DNA from: Anaerolineae bacterium
GTDB lineage: Bacteria; Chloroflexota; Anaerolineae; Aggregatilineales; Phototrophicaceae
Direction of reading: 5' to 3'
Assembly: GCA_022843385.1 (NCBI GenBank)
Contig: JALHNT010000059.1
Coordinates: 1 to 44,253 of the forward strand
Length of the DNA: 44,253 nt
Below are positions 34,743 to 43,695 of the stretch, piece after piece; position 1 is the stretch's first letter, and every line of letters begins with the position of its first letter. The notes beneath the pieces were generated by a model. That model was not told where the DNA came from. It did not search any database and saw only the letters and a program-made list of their open reading frames with translations. Both the position numbers and the translations under genes were made by a program.

Positions 34743-36958
34743 ACTAGGCTTATTTCTTCCCATACTCCACCGCCGACATCGCCGATGATGGGCTGTCCTG
34801 CGCCAGAAATTCCAGCGACATTTGGTAAGATGCTGAAGCGAAATGGATTACGCAAACCTGTCGCAAATACTTCACGACAGGGACCGGTTCCCCCTGGCTG
34901 TGGAACGAGACCGCAGTAACGTGAGCCAGATGCGGTGTCAAATGGATTTCCGGGGGTTGTGTAACCTCCAGTTGCACCTGAATCAGGCAGGATACGCAAT
35001 ACCTTGCCATTCAGATTGGCATTACTTTGGGCGAGATTGGAAATGCCCCCATCGCCAGTCACAATGTACAGAAAACCATCTAAATCGAAATGGATGTCGC
35101 CAGCATTGTGATATCCAACATCTGTCACAATGTTGTCGATTAATACACGTTCACTCCCGGCAATCACCCCATCACCCTGCATGGTCAGACGTGACACTCG
35201 ATTTCGCGGCCCATCAGGTGCGCCATTAGAATAGGTGTTGTAACCACATGCGCTTCCAATAGTGGACTGACGCGTGTAGTAGACGTAAATGTAACCATTA
35301 CTCGCAAATGCTGGATCTGCCGCAATGCCCAGCAGACCTCGTTCGCTATCGCCACAGGTGTTAACGCTGTAAGCACGAGTCGTCAGCAAACTACCATTCT
35401 TGAACACCCGAATACTTGCAAGGTTCTGGTCGTTTGAGCTTGCTGTTCCTCGTTCAAGAATCAGGATGCGCCCATCTGGCAAGAAAGCGAAGGCTCTTGG
35501 TGCCAGTAATCCTCCAACTACTAATTCATCCGAAAAGCCGGATGGCAGGATACGTCCTCCTGTGTTGGGAGAACCGGTTACTGTTGGAATAGGTGTTGGT
35601 GCTGGTGTGACAGTGGATTGTGGGGTGGGGGTGGTACTCACCTGACCATCGCCCAGTCGGGCATAGTACAGATCGACATTATAGTAGTTGGCGCCGGGCG
35701 CGAGGAAGAACAACAACTCAACTACCTCAGGGCGATTGAACCCCACAACCGACCACTTCACCGACGGACTGGCATCCAGACTATCGCCTGAAGGGGGGGC
35801 GAGCAGTAGCTCGATTGGCCCCCATGTTCCGTTGGCATTACGCTTTGCATAGTACATTTCGTTATTGCGGTTGGTGAGCGTTGGGCCATGCCCAAACAAA
35901 TACAATGTGCCAGTTGCATCGAGTGCCAGCGTGGGGGTATGACTATAAAAGAAGCCATTGATGGTTAGGCCAGTAATGGCGCTGGTGGCGGCCATCGGAG
36001 TGCTGGTCCAGGCGCTATCACTCATGCGCTTGAAAGCATAATGAACCCGGCCATAATCGCCAGTACTGTCAAAGTTTTCAATGTATGTCAGGTGACGGGT
36101 GCCTGCGCTGTCGATCAGAATATTCGGCCCCTGATCAACATTGATGCCGAAATTGGTACTGCGCCACACCGGTGCATTACTGACCTGCTCTGCACCCCCC
36201 CACACCCCGCTGGAATTCGGGCGAGTCCGGGCAAGAATGTGTGCTGGTGTGCCAGTCTCCGATACCCAGGCGACACTGATCGACCCATCCAACGGCGAAA
36301 TAGCGACCATCGGATGATTGGAACGCCCGTCGCTATCCAGACGTGTTGTCTCGATGGTTGTCAGCGTGTTACTTGCTGGACTATAGGTGAACTGTTTGTA
36401 AGTGATCTGGTTGCCAGCCGACCAATAGGCTACATGGATTCGACCATCGGTTCCGGCCAACCCTGATAGGCCATTGGTGCCAACGTATAAGCCGCTTGGC
36501 ACGGTGGGATTACCAGTGGCAATCAGAATGGGACTGCGAAATGTGTTGGTCGTCAGGTCAAAAGGATAATTGCGCAGCTCGCCATTGTTGTTGTTGACGA
36601 ACAGATGAATCGTTGTTGCGCCATCATAGACTGGGTCAACCGACAGGGGAAAACCCGGGTCGGTGAAGCTGACGAAGCCGCTGAAGCTGGCAGCCGAAAC
36701 GGGCAGCCCTGGTGTTGTAGTGTAGTAGACATAAATGGTGCGGTTTTCCTGACCATGACTGGCGAAGATATAAACCCGGTCGTCGTTTGTGCGAATGATC
36801 TGACGCGGTTGCAGATCAACCGAACCCTTGCCGACTTTGAAAATCGTCGTATTGGTCTGTGAAAAAGCGGGCTGCGATGGCCGTATGAATAGAATCCCTA
36901 TCATCAGCGCCAGACACACAATAATCACAGACGACGGTGAGCGACGAAAATCAATCAT
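34736..36958 (-). CDS. 5' half of disrupted secreted glucose/sorbosone dehydrogenase gene
   Basis: 740-codon frame. A signal peptide (MIDFRRSPSSVIIVCLALMIGILF...) is followed by a BNR/sialidase-like propeller at about 35-410 (repeated DGRIHVAYWS, DGSISVAWVSE, DATGTLYLFGH), a Thr/Pro linker at about 418-440, then the first two thirds of a glucose/sorbosone dehydrogenase (PQQ-binding propeller): AFLPDGRILILERG, RGLLGIAADPAF, YHNAGDIHF, DGFLYIVTGDGG, FATGLRNPFRF and GVWEEISLV, after which the frame stops in the inserted element. An AGGGGA SD lies before ATG 36958. The truncated product would lack the GGNYGWP part of the catalytic site. Confidence 0.85.
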   Translation of the reverse strand: MIDFRRSPSSVIIVCLALMIGILFIRPSQPAFSQTNTTIFKVGKGSVDLQPRQIIRTNDDRVYIFASHGQENRTIYVYYTTTPGLPVSAASFSGFVSFTDPGFPLSVDPVYDGATTIHLFVNNNNGELRNYPFDLTTNTFRSPILIATGNPTVPSGLYVGTNGLSGLAGTDGRIHVAYWSAGNQITYKQFTYSPASNTLTTIETTRLDSDGRSNHPMVAISPLDGSISVAWVSETGTPAHILARTRPNSSGVWGGAEQVSNAPVWRSTNFGINVDQGPNILIDSAGTRHLTYIENFDSTGDYGRVHYAFKRMSDSAWTSTPMAATSAITGLTINGFFYSHTPTLALDATGTLYLFGHGPTLTNRNNEMYYAKRNANGTWGPIELLLAPPSGDSLDASPSVKWSVVGFNRPEVVELLFFLAPGANYYNVDLYYARLGDGQVSTTPTPQSTVTPAPTPIPTVTGSPNTGGRILPSGFSDELVVGGLLAPRAFAFLPDGRILILERGTASSNDQNLASIRVFKNGSLLTTRAYSVNTCGDSERGLLGIAADPAFASNGYIYVYYTRQSTIGSACGYNTYSNGAPDGPRNRVSRLTMQGDGVIAGSERVLIDNIVTDVGYHNAGDIHFDLDGFLYIVTGDGGISNLAQSNANLNGKVLRILPDSGATGGYTTPGNPFDTASGSRYCGLVPQPGGTGPCREVFATGLRNPFRFSILPNVAGISGAGQPIIGDVGGGVWEEISLVG

Positions 36959-37176
36959 GGCATATCCCCTGGGTTGGTTGCGCTGATTTTTAATATTCGT
37001 TAATAATCTTGTGTAGTGCTGATAGCGGTATAGTCAGATGATTGATTGGAGCAGCTCAGGGGGAATATTGCAAGTCAAATAACGTTCGACTTTGGTAAGA
37101 ATGAATTACAGTTCTTATATAGTCAAACTCAAGGTAAAAGAAGTAACAGGAATGAAACGGTAAAGATGGGGCCAAG

Positions 37177-37206
37177 CAGGGGATGAGCCGCCCAGCTCAT
37201 CCCCTG
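37177..37206 (-). terminator. Strong hairpin after the copper oxidase gene
   Basis: CAGGGGATGAGC (37177-37188) and GCTCATCCCCTG (37195-37206) are perfect 12-bp arms with a 6-nt loop, ending 10 nt beyond the stop codon of the minus-strand gene. There is no T-run. The 250-bp gap up to the next gene is AT-richer and shows nothing else recognisable. Confidence 0.7.
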
Positions 37207-37215
37207 TGACTTCGG

Positions 37216-40200
37216 CTAAGGCGTGGTGCCGCCACCGAAGTCATCGAAAATCATATTGGGGGCGTTGATCGTCCACAACCCAATGTAACCGCCGCTCGTG
37301 TAGAAAGGCCAGGCGCGCACATCAACAGTGGCGATCAGCGTCTCGTTGCGATAGATCTCAACGAAACCATCAGCTCGCGCTCGCGCCCCCATCCGATCCC
37401 CGTTCTGATAGGTCACGAAGATGTCGACTCCGTGCTGCACCCATCCCTGGCTCGGGTGGAAGGTATATATTCGTGCAAGACCAGTGGCAGGATTGTAGTA
37501 CAACTCAATCAGACCACCATCTGGCGTGTTCGGCAGTTGTGACTTCAGGATGAGCAGCAGTTGTTCCCCGCTCAGATCAATCTGTGTGAGCGTGACGAAA
37601 GCCTCCTGCGTCGCACCGAATGGTGTATTCCAGAAGATCGCGCCATTGCCTGTGCCGATCAACCGACCACCGGTTACACTGAACGCACCGCTTGCCACAC
37701 TCCAATTACTGCTCAACGGACCATTGGGCTGGTTGAAGGTGTCGCGTATCACGGTACGAGGGAAGCCGCCATTGCTGGTCGGCGTAAGGCTGGGTGTCTG
37801 GGAGGGTGTCAGCGATGCTGTTGGGGTCAGCGTGCCTTGTGGCAGGGGTGTGGCCGAGGGCTGTGTCACGACACTCACGGTGTAGCTGATGACCAGCCGC
37901 GCCGCCTGGGTTGATCCGCCTTCGAAAGCGCGGGCAAACTTGCGCCCCCAACTGCCGCCAGTACCCTGAATAATCAGGCTCAGGCTGTTGCCTGGCTGCC
38001 ATCCATTGCGATTGACAATCTCTTGTATGACTGGCAACACATTGTCGACATTGTTCCACGCGCCTGTCGGCCACTGCACATTCGATGTATGGACGATGCG
38101 GGCAGTGGTGCGCGTCCGCTGCGATGGACGGCTGCCAGTAGAGAAGGGGGCGCTGTTATCCGCCGCATCTGCTCCGATATTCAGATTGATGGTTGTCCAG
38201 CCAGAACTGGGCGAGTACACCTGTAGAATGGCCGAGGTGATGGTGGCATTGCGCGGCACTGTCACATTGGTGAAGCGCAGCCCGGTGAAGCTTTGTCCGG
38301 CCGAACTGCCGTTGCCGTACCACAAGGTGCTGTTGCTGCTGTTGAAGCTGCTGCCATCTTCATTGACATCGTTTGCGCCGCTGTTGATCTGAACCGTGAC
38401 AGTTCCACTCTGAGGCAAAGGCGTGACTGTCGCCGTGAAGGTCGGCGTGAAACTGGGTGTTAAGGTCGCCGTCGCCGTCGGTGTTTGGCTAGGCGTGAAT
38501 GTAATGGTGGGGGTGAAGGTTGCCGTCGCCGTTGGCGTTTGGCTAGGCGTTGCTGTCGCGGTGGCCGTGTCAGTGGCGGTTGCGGTCAGGCTGGGGGTGA
38601 AGGTTGCCGTCGCCGTTGGCGTTTCGCTGGGCGTCGCTGTCTCGGTGGGGGTGAAGGTCGCCGTCGCCGTTGGCGTTTGGCTAGGCGTTGCTGTCGCGGT
38701 GGCCGTGTCAGTGGCGGTTGCGGTCAGGCTGGGGGTAAAACTGGCCGTCGCCGTCGCTGTCAGGCTGGGGGTGAAGGTCGCGCTGGGGGTGAAGGTCGGT
38801 GTATGGGTTGCTGTCGTGGTTGCGGTCTGGGTGGGCGTATTGCTCGGCTGCGGACCGCTGCTGACATACTGAATGACAAGGCGCGCTCCCGTCAACGCAT
38901 TACCCTCAAAGCTGCTGGCGAATTTACGCGCCCAGTTGCCCCCGGTTCCCTGGGCGATCAGGCTCAGGCTGTTGCCCGGTTGCCAGCCGCCACGATTGAT
39001 AATCTCCTGGATGACCGCGCTGACATCTTCAAGGTTATTCCAGCTTCCGGCTAACCATTGGCTGTTAGAGCTGTGATTGGCGCGGGCAATCCCCTGAGTG
39101 CGCTGCGACGGTCGGTTACTGGCACTGAACGGCAGGCTGTTGTCGGCTGCGTCTGCTCCAATCGAAAGCGCAATCGATTGCCAGCTGGTCGCGGGAGAGT
39201 AAACTTGCAGCATCGCCGAGGTGATGGTCGCGCCACGCGGCACGGCAATCGCATTGAAGCGCAGCCCCAGATAGCTCTGGGTGGAGCCGCCATTGCCTAA
39301 CCAGATGGTGCTGCTGTCAGACGTGAAGCCGGCTCCTTCCTCATTGACATCATCCGTGCCTGTGTTGATCTGCGTCGTCACCGAACCGGAACCACTCGGC
39401 TGTGTGCTGGTGGCGGTCGGCGAGGGGGTATGGGTGAAGGTGGGCGTCTCGCTGGGTGTCAGTGTCGCTGTGAAGGTCGGCGTTGGGCCAGGCGTGTTGG
39501 TCAGGCTCGGCGTGGCGGTTGGCGTGTTGGTCGCTGGCGTCACCAGATTATCGAATGTGATAACCAGCCGCGCTGCCTGAAGCGGATTGTTATCGAAGCT
39601 GCTGGCGAACTTGCGGGCGAAGGTGCCATCCACCCCGCGAATGATGATCGAAAGACTGTTGCCGGGTTGCCAGCCATTACGATTGATGACTTCCTGAATA
39701 ACGGTCTTCACATCGTCAAGCGTGTTCCAGGTGTTGGTGGCCCAATTGGTATTGGAGCTGTGGCTGATGCGCGATGTGGTCAGCGGGCGTTGTGATGGTC
39801 GGCTGCCATTCGCGAACATGTTACTGCTGTCGACAGCTTCCGCCCCTATATTCAGATTGAAGGACAGCCAGGATTGGGATGGGCTGTAGAACTGAAGCTG
39901 GGCTGAAGCGATGACCGCACCGCGTGGAATGCTGACGTTGGTGAAGCGCAAGCCCAGATAACTCTGTGACGAACCGGCGCTGCCTACCCAGATGCTGTTG
40001 TCATTGGGAATGAAACCGGTGCCAATCTCATTCACATCATCATTGCCATGACTGACCTGCACTGTCAGTGAACCGGGCGGGCCAGGCGGTGTGCTGCTGG
40101 CCGTGGGTGTGCTGCTGGGTGTGGCTGTACTGGTGGGTGTGCGCGTGGGCGGGAAACTGCCACCGATGGCATTGCCGCCGCCAAAGTCATCCAGCAGCGA

Positions 40201-42369
40201 GAGGTTGCCATTCTCAACCCAGACGCCGATGTAGCCGCTGGTGGCAAACAATGGCCATCCGCGTACATCGCTAGTGCCGACCAACGCGCCGTTGCGATAG
40301 ACTTCGACGAAGCCATCGGTGCGGGCGCGCGCCCCAAACTGGTCACCGGGCAACAGTGTCATCGGCATATCGCTGCTGCGCTGCACCCACCCCTGGGTTG
40401 GGCTGTAGGTCGAGATACGCACCACCCGCAATGTCGGAAAATACGTCACCGAAATCACCCCATCATCGGGGCGGGTGGGATTCTGCGCTTTGAGCAGCAG
40501 CGAGAGTCCACTGCTGTCCGGGTCAATGGTCTGGGCGCGAACGTAGACTTCCTGATTCTGGATGAACGCGGTATTCCAGAAAATCGCGCCATTGCTGACC
40601 ACATCCAGTTGGTTGCTGGCGATTGCATAGCTGGCATTCGCCCCCGACCACGACGCACCAATCGCGCCATTAGCTCGGTTGAAGCTGTCGAGTAACCCGG
40701 TTGAGGGGAAGCTGCCGGTGCCGCCGACCAGAGTCGCCGTGTTAGATGGCGTTGGCGACGGGCCGGGCGAAGGCGTGGCGGAAGGGGTGCTGGGGGGCGG
40801 TGTTTCACTGCTAATCCGGATTGTTGCTGCTACCGATGGCACCCCATCGCTCGTCAACAGGAACAGCATGTAGTAACCGGGCGGCGCGACATTGCTGTTC
40901 GACGGGATGACCACGCTCAATGAACTGGGCTGAGTGGTGAAATTCAGCGGCACATAAGTCTGGTCGAGGCTGATGCTGTGGGTCGAGGTAGCCATACGCA
41001 CCAGCGCTATTGAGGCCACACTGCCAGCCTCTGGCGACTGTACGGTGATTGTTTGCCCATATTGAGCCGCCGCTGGCGCGCTGCTGATCGTTGGGCGCGG
41101 ACCGCGGAATAGATACGGCGGCGAATAGATTTCGGCTGTGGGATAGTCCACCGCCGGGGCCAAGCGTCCGCCGCCCATCACCAACACCCGTGCGTCGGGC
41201 AGCAGCAGCGCCGAGGAGTGATACATCCGCAGGTTTTGCATCGGCGATAGCGGCATCCAGGTTTCAGTGGTTGGATTCCACAATTCGGTCTGGTAAACGC
41301 CGGTGGTCGATGCCAGATCAAGCTTATCGGCACCGCCGATCACCATCACCTGACCATCCGCCAGAATGACCATGTTCTGCTGGAAGCGGGCATAGGCCAT
41401 CGACTGGGTGGTGCGCCAGCTTGGACTGGGCTGATTCAGGTCAATGACGGCGGTACCACGTCCAACCGTTGTTGTGCCGCCTGAGATCATGATTTTGCCA
41501 GGGCGATACTGCACACCGCTGGTGTAGAATAGCGGTGCTATCCCGACATCACTCCAGGTCTGGGTGTTGACATTCAGATAAGCCGAAAAACCGCTGTTAT
41601 CCGCTACATTGAAAATGCGACCATCTGGTGCCAGAAAGGTCAGCGGGTAGTTGCCGATAGGGCGGCTGGCAGCGGGCATGGTCGTCCAGTTATCGGTCAC
41701 TGGATTGTAAATTTCAGGTGTATGAATAAAGACACCAGGAGTATCTTCGCCACCATAGACGAATACCCGGCCATCACCGAGCAGAGTTGTGGTGGGATAC
41801 CAGCGGTTGTAGTTCATGTTCGCTGCCCGCGACCACGAATCGGTCACCGGGTCATAAATGTTCGTATGATTGATGCCATAATTCGCGCCATTGTGACCAC
41901 CACTGATGAACTGGCGACCATCTGCCAGCGCTACCTGACCGGCACAGAACAGTCCAGAGGTGGTGTTCGGAACGGCGGTGAATGTTTGAGTATACGGATC
42001 CCACATCCGCCCCGAGGGAGCAGCGCCAAATTCCCAGGCATCCCACATCAATACCTTGTGATCGGGCAGGAGAGCAGTGTGAACCGCGACCAGTGGCCAG
42101 TTGTAAACCTGGGTCCATTGCCCGGTCTCGGAAGGACCGCCCAGGGGTGCAGCGTTCACGCCTGCCTGAAACCGACCGGCTCGCGCCTCAACCGCGCCAC
42201 CGCTTTGCAAACGGGCGATGGCCTCTGGCACCGAGGCGATTTTGTCGTGGACAAAGTGATCGTGGCTTGGACTGGCCTCACTATTTTGAAAGACAAATAA
42301 CAGTGAAAAGAGCAGCGGTAATGTGAGCAGGCAAAGCCTTACGATCCGTTTCCCCAAACGGTGTGCCAT
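37216..42369 (-). CDS. Secreted modular copper radical oxidase (AA5, galactose/glyoxal oxidase type)
   Basis: 1717 residues. Signal peptide (MAHRLGKRIVRLCLLTLPLL...), kelch-type propeller (about 65-420), galactose-oxidase early-set domain (about 421-525), lectin-like domain 1 (about 550-740), repeat domains at about 764-940, 992-1165 and 1320-1498, a Thr/Pro linker (about 1170-1318) and lectin-like domain 2 (about 1538-1717). Active-site residues expected for a Cu-radical oxidase are all seen: C142 (LFCAGQ) and Y191 (NRWYPT) for the Cys-Tyr cofactor, Y383-H384 (MYHSSALLL) and H464 (STHSISLDQ). It should oxidise an alcohol or aldehyde outside the cell and release H2O2. ATG 42369 has GGAGG about 7 nt upstream; an in-frame ATG at 42429 has no such support. 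Confidence 0.9.
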   Translation of the reverse strand: MAHRLGKRIVRLCLLTLPLLFSLLFVFQNSEASPSHDHFVHDKIASVPEAIARLQSGGAVEARAGRFQAGVNAAPLGGPSETGQWTQVYNWPLVAVHTALLPDHKVLMWDAWEFGAAPSGRMWDPYTQTFTAVPNTTSGLFCAGQVALADGRQFISGGHNGANYGINHTNIYDPVTDSWSRAANMNYNRWYPTTTLLGDGRVFVYGGEDTPGVFIHTPEIYNPVTDNWTTMPAASRPIGNYPLTFLAPDGRIFNVADNSGFSAYLNVNTQTWSDVGIAPLFYTSGVQYRPGKIMISGGTTTVGRGTAVIDLNQPSPSWRTTQSMAYARFQQNMVILADGQVMVIGGADKLDLASTTGVYQTELWNPTTETWMPLSPMQNLRMYHSSALLLPDARVLVMGGGRLAPAVDYPTAEIYSPPYLFRGPRPTISSAPAAAQYGQTITVQSPEAGSVASIALVRMATSTHSISLDQTYVPLNFTTQPSSLSVVIPSNSNVAPPGYYMLFLLTSDGVPSVAATIRISSETPPPSTPSATPSPGPSPTPSNTATLVGGTGSFPSTGLLDSFNRANGAIGASWSGANASYAIASNQLDVVSNGAIFWNTAFIQNQEVYVRAQTIDPDSSGLSLLLKAQNPTRPDDGVISVTYFPTLRVVRISTYSPTQGWVQRSSDMPMTLLPGDQFGARARTDGFVEVYRNGALVGTSDVRGWPLFATSGYIGVWVENGNLSLLDDFGGGNAIGGSFPPTRTPTSTATPSSTPTASSTPPGPPGSLTVQVSHGNDDVNEIGTGFIPNDNSIWVGSAGSSQSYLGLRFTNVSIPRGAVIASAQLQFYSPSQSWLSFNLNIGAEAVDSSNMFANGSRPSQRPLTTSRISHSSNTNWATNTWNTLDDVKTVIQEVINRNGWQPGNSLSIIIRGVDGTFARKFASSFDNNPLQAARLVITFDNLVTPATNTPTATPSLTNTPGPTPTFTATLTPSETPTFTHTPSPTATSTQPSGSGSVTTQINTGTDDVNEEGAGFTSDSSTIWLGNGGSTQSYLGLRFNAIAVPRGATITSAMLQVYSPATSWQSIALSIGADAADNSLPFSASNRPSQRTQGIARANHSSNSQWLAGSWNNLEDVSAVIQEIINRGGWQPGNSLSLIAQGTGGNWARKFASSFEGNALTGARLVIQYVSSGPQPSNTPTQTATTTATHTPTFTPSATFTPSLTATATASFTPSLTATATDTATATATPSQTPTATATFTPTETATPSETPTATATFTPSLTATATDTATATATPSQTPTATATFTPTITFTPSQTPTATATLTPSFTPTFTATVTPLPQSGTVTVQINSGANDVNEDGSSFNSSNSTLWYGNGSSAGQSFTGLRFTNVTVPRNATITSAILQVYSPSSGWTTINLNIGADAADNSAPFSTGSRPSQRTRTTARIVHTSNVQWPTGAWNNVDNVLPVIQEIVNRNGWQPGNSLSLIIQGTGGSWGRKFARAFEGGSTQAARLVISYTVSVVTQPSATPLPQGTLTPTASLTPSQTPSLTPTSNGGFPRTVIRDTFNQPNGPLSSNWSVASGAFSVTGGRLIGTGNGAIFWNTPFGATQEAFVTLTQIDLSGEQLLLILKSQLPNTPDGGLIELYYNPATGLARIYTFHPSQGWVQHGVDIFVTYQNGDRMGARARADGFVEIYRNETLIATVDVRAWPFYTSGGYIGLWTINAPNMIFDDFGGGTTP
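38415..38845. repeat. Thr/Pro-linker tandem repeats with a 77-bp exact internal duplication
   Basis: The coding strand gives repeated TPT, TAT and PSxT units. Within it positions 38522-38598 and 38660-38736 are identical over 77 bp at an offset of 138 bp (46 codons), and the match continues upstream with one mismatch. The linker grew by recent in-frame duplication. Confidence 0.85.
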
Positions 42370-42507
42370 CCTATTCCCTCCAACGATTTGCCCTCGGGTG
42401 TTGGGGAAACACAATACTTCTCTGTGCACTCCCCTTACAAAACGTAAGGTGCCAAACTAAAAATAAACTAAATTACGATTTGTTACAAACTGTGGCGGCG
42501 ACTATGC

Positions 42508-43239
42508 CTACGACAGCAGCTCCAACGGCAGATGGCTGACGCGATTGACGAAACGTAGCCCGATGGTCTCGTCTGGATAGAAGTCCACTCGCGTGATGGC
42601 GGTGTTGTAATGGACAAAATAGAGATGATCGTTGGGCAGCATATTCAGCAGCGCCTTGAGTAGGCAGTTGATGAACATTCCATGAGTAACCAGCGCGATC
42701 CGCTCATGGCTGTCGGCCTGATGTCGCAGCACTTCGGCCACGCGGATAGCCCGCCCTTGGCACGTCGCCAGGTCTTCCATACCCTGTTCAGCGCGATACC
42801 AGCCGTGTTCGGTGACTCCGGCGGGCAGGCGATAACCGGGGAAGGCCGCCTCAATCGCCCCCCGCGTCAGTCCCGGTTGACCGACTTCGCCACGTCCGTC
42901 ACCGCTATTGTGATGAATGCCACCGTGTTCGTGGAGATCAATCCACACCTGGGGGTCAAGCCGGAGCGCTTCGGCGACTGGCTGGCAGGTCTGTAAGGTG
43001 CGCTGCATTGGGCTGCAATACAACTGGGTGATGCCCCAGCTTTCGCCCCGTTCTTTCCATTGCACCGGATGGTCGATCCAGGTTTCCGGGCTTGGTTCCC
43101 GCTTTAGATACTCGCCCAATGCCTGCGCCTGTTTCAAACCCAGTTCTGTCAGAGGTGGATCTGCTTCACGCTCTTCAGGGTTGTAGATCATCGAGATATT
43201 ATTGGTTGATTGCGCGTGACGGATGATGTAGAGTTCCAT
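42508..43239 (-). CDS. Histidine phosphatase (phosphoglycerate-mutase-like) family protein
   Basis: 243-residue branch of the histidine phosphatase superfamily. The catalytic RHG-type motif is here YIIRHAQSTNN (R7, H8). The second Arg is in LYCSPMQRTLQTCQPVAEAL, the catalytic Glu probably lies in DLHEHGG, and the second His is in ALVTHGMFINCLL. It acts on phosphorylated small molecules; substrate unknown. It lies 139 nt upstream of the oxidase gene and may have its own promoter. Normal length. Confidence 0.9.
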   Translation of the reverse strand: MELYIIRHAQSTNNISMIYNPEEREADPPLTELGLKQAQALGEYLKREPSPETWIDHPVQWKERGESWGITQLYCSPMQRTLQTCQPVAEALRLDPQVWIDLHEHGGIHHNSGDGRGEVGQPGLTRGAIEAAFPGYRLPAGVTEHGWYRAEQGMEDLATCQGRAIRVAEVLRHQADSHERIALVTHGMFINCLLKALLNMLPNDHLYFVHYNTAITRVDFYPDETIGLRFVNRVSHLPLELLS

Positions 43240-43296
43240 GCTTCGCCCTCACTGGTGGGTTCGATCGCCCTATTGTAGCACGGGAGAGAAAGCGCC

Positions 43297-43686
43297 ATGC
43301 ACATCCAGTTTGATCATTGTGTCATCCATGTCAGCGATTGGCAGCGCTCGAACGACTTTTATGCGCGGGTCATGAGGGCGGAGGTACTCCAGCGCGACGC
43401 TGGCTATGCCTACCGCTTCGGTAGTGTACAGCTCAATTGTCATGGGCCGGGGCTGAACCCGACGCCGCTGGCGCGTATCCCGGTACTCCCCGGTGGCAGC
43501 GACCTGTGCTTCGTCTGGGACGGGCCGATCAGCGCCGCGCAGCGACATCTGACGGAGCAGGGCGTAGGGGTCGAGTTGGGACCGGTGGAACGCAATGGGG
43601 CGCAGGGCAAAGGCACCAGCGTCTATTTCCGCGATCCCGATGGCACACTACTGGAATTCATCTCGTATCAGACAATGGCGGAGTAA
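43297..43686 (+). CDS. VOC (glyoxalase-like) family protein
   Basis: 129-residue VOC protein: first module MHIQFDHCVIHVSDWQRS, second module DLCFVWDG... GKGTSVYFRDPDGTLLEFIS. Potential metal ligands H7 and the Glu of LLEF are at the usual first-strand and last-strand places. Its pattern (DPDG, LEFISY) is that of ring-cleavage dioxygenase-like or fosfomycin-resistance-type VOC members; function is unproven. It is divergent from the histidine phosphatase gene (57 bp) and 9 nt before a membrane protein gene in the same direction. Confidence 0.87.
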   Translation: MHIQFDHCVIHVSDWQRSNDFYARVMRAEVLQRDAGYAYRFGSVQLNCHGPGLNPTPLARIPVLPGGSDLCFVWDGPISAAQRHLTEQGVGVELGPVERNGAQGKGTSVYFRDPDGTLLEFISYQTMAE

Positions 43687-43695
43687 GGTCAACCC

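Larger units (their letters stand above)
31534..36958 (-). pseudogene. Secreted PQQ-type glucose/sorbosone dehydrogenase gene, split by a 94-bp insertion
   Basis: The two adjacent minus-strand frames (34736-36958 and 31534-34725) are halves of one gene of about 1770 codons. The first ends ...GGGVWEEISLV-G-stop; the second resumes VRSGGNYGWP. Family members read WEEI...GGNYGWP without a break. Deleting positions 34654-34747 joins them as ISLVRSGGNYGWP in one frame. The insert adds 94 bp (not a multiple of three) and a stop codon. Confidence 0.85.

Noticed and set aside
34649..34747. Simple sequencing frameshift as cause of the split dehydrogenase gene
   Set aside because: The break is a 94-bp block with exact 5-bp flanking repeats and palindromic structure, not a single-base slip.
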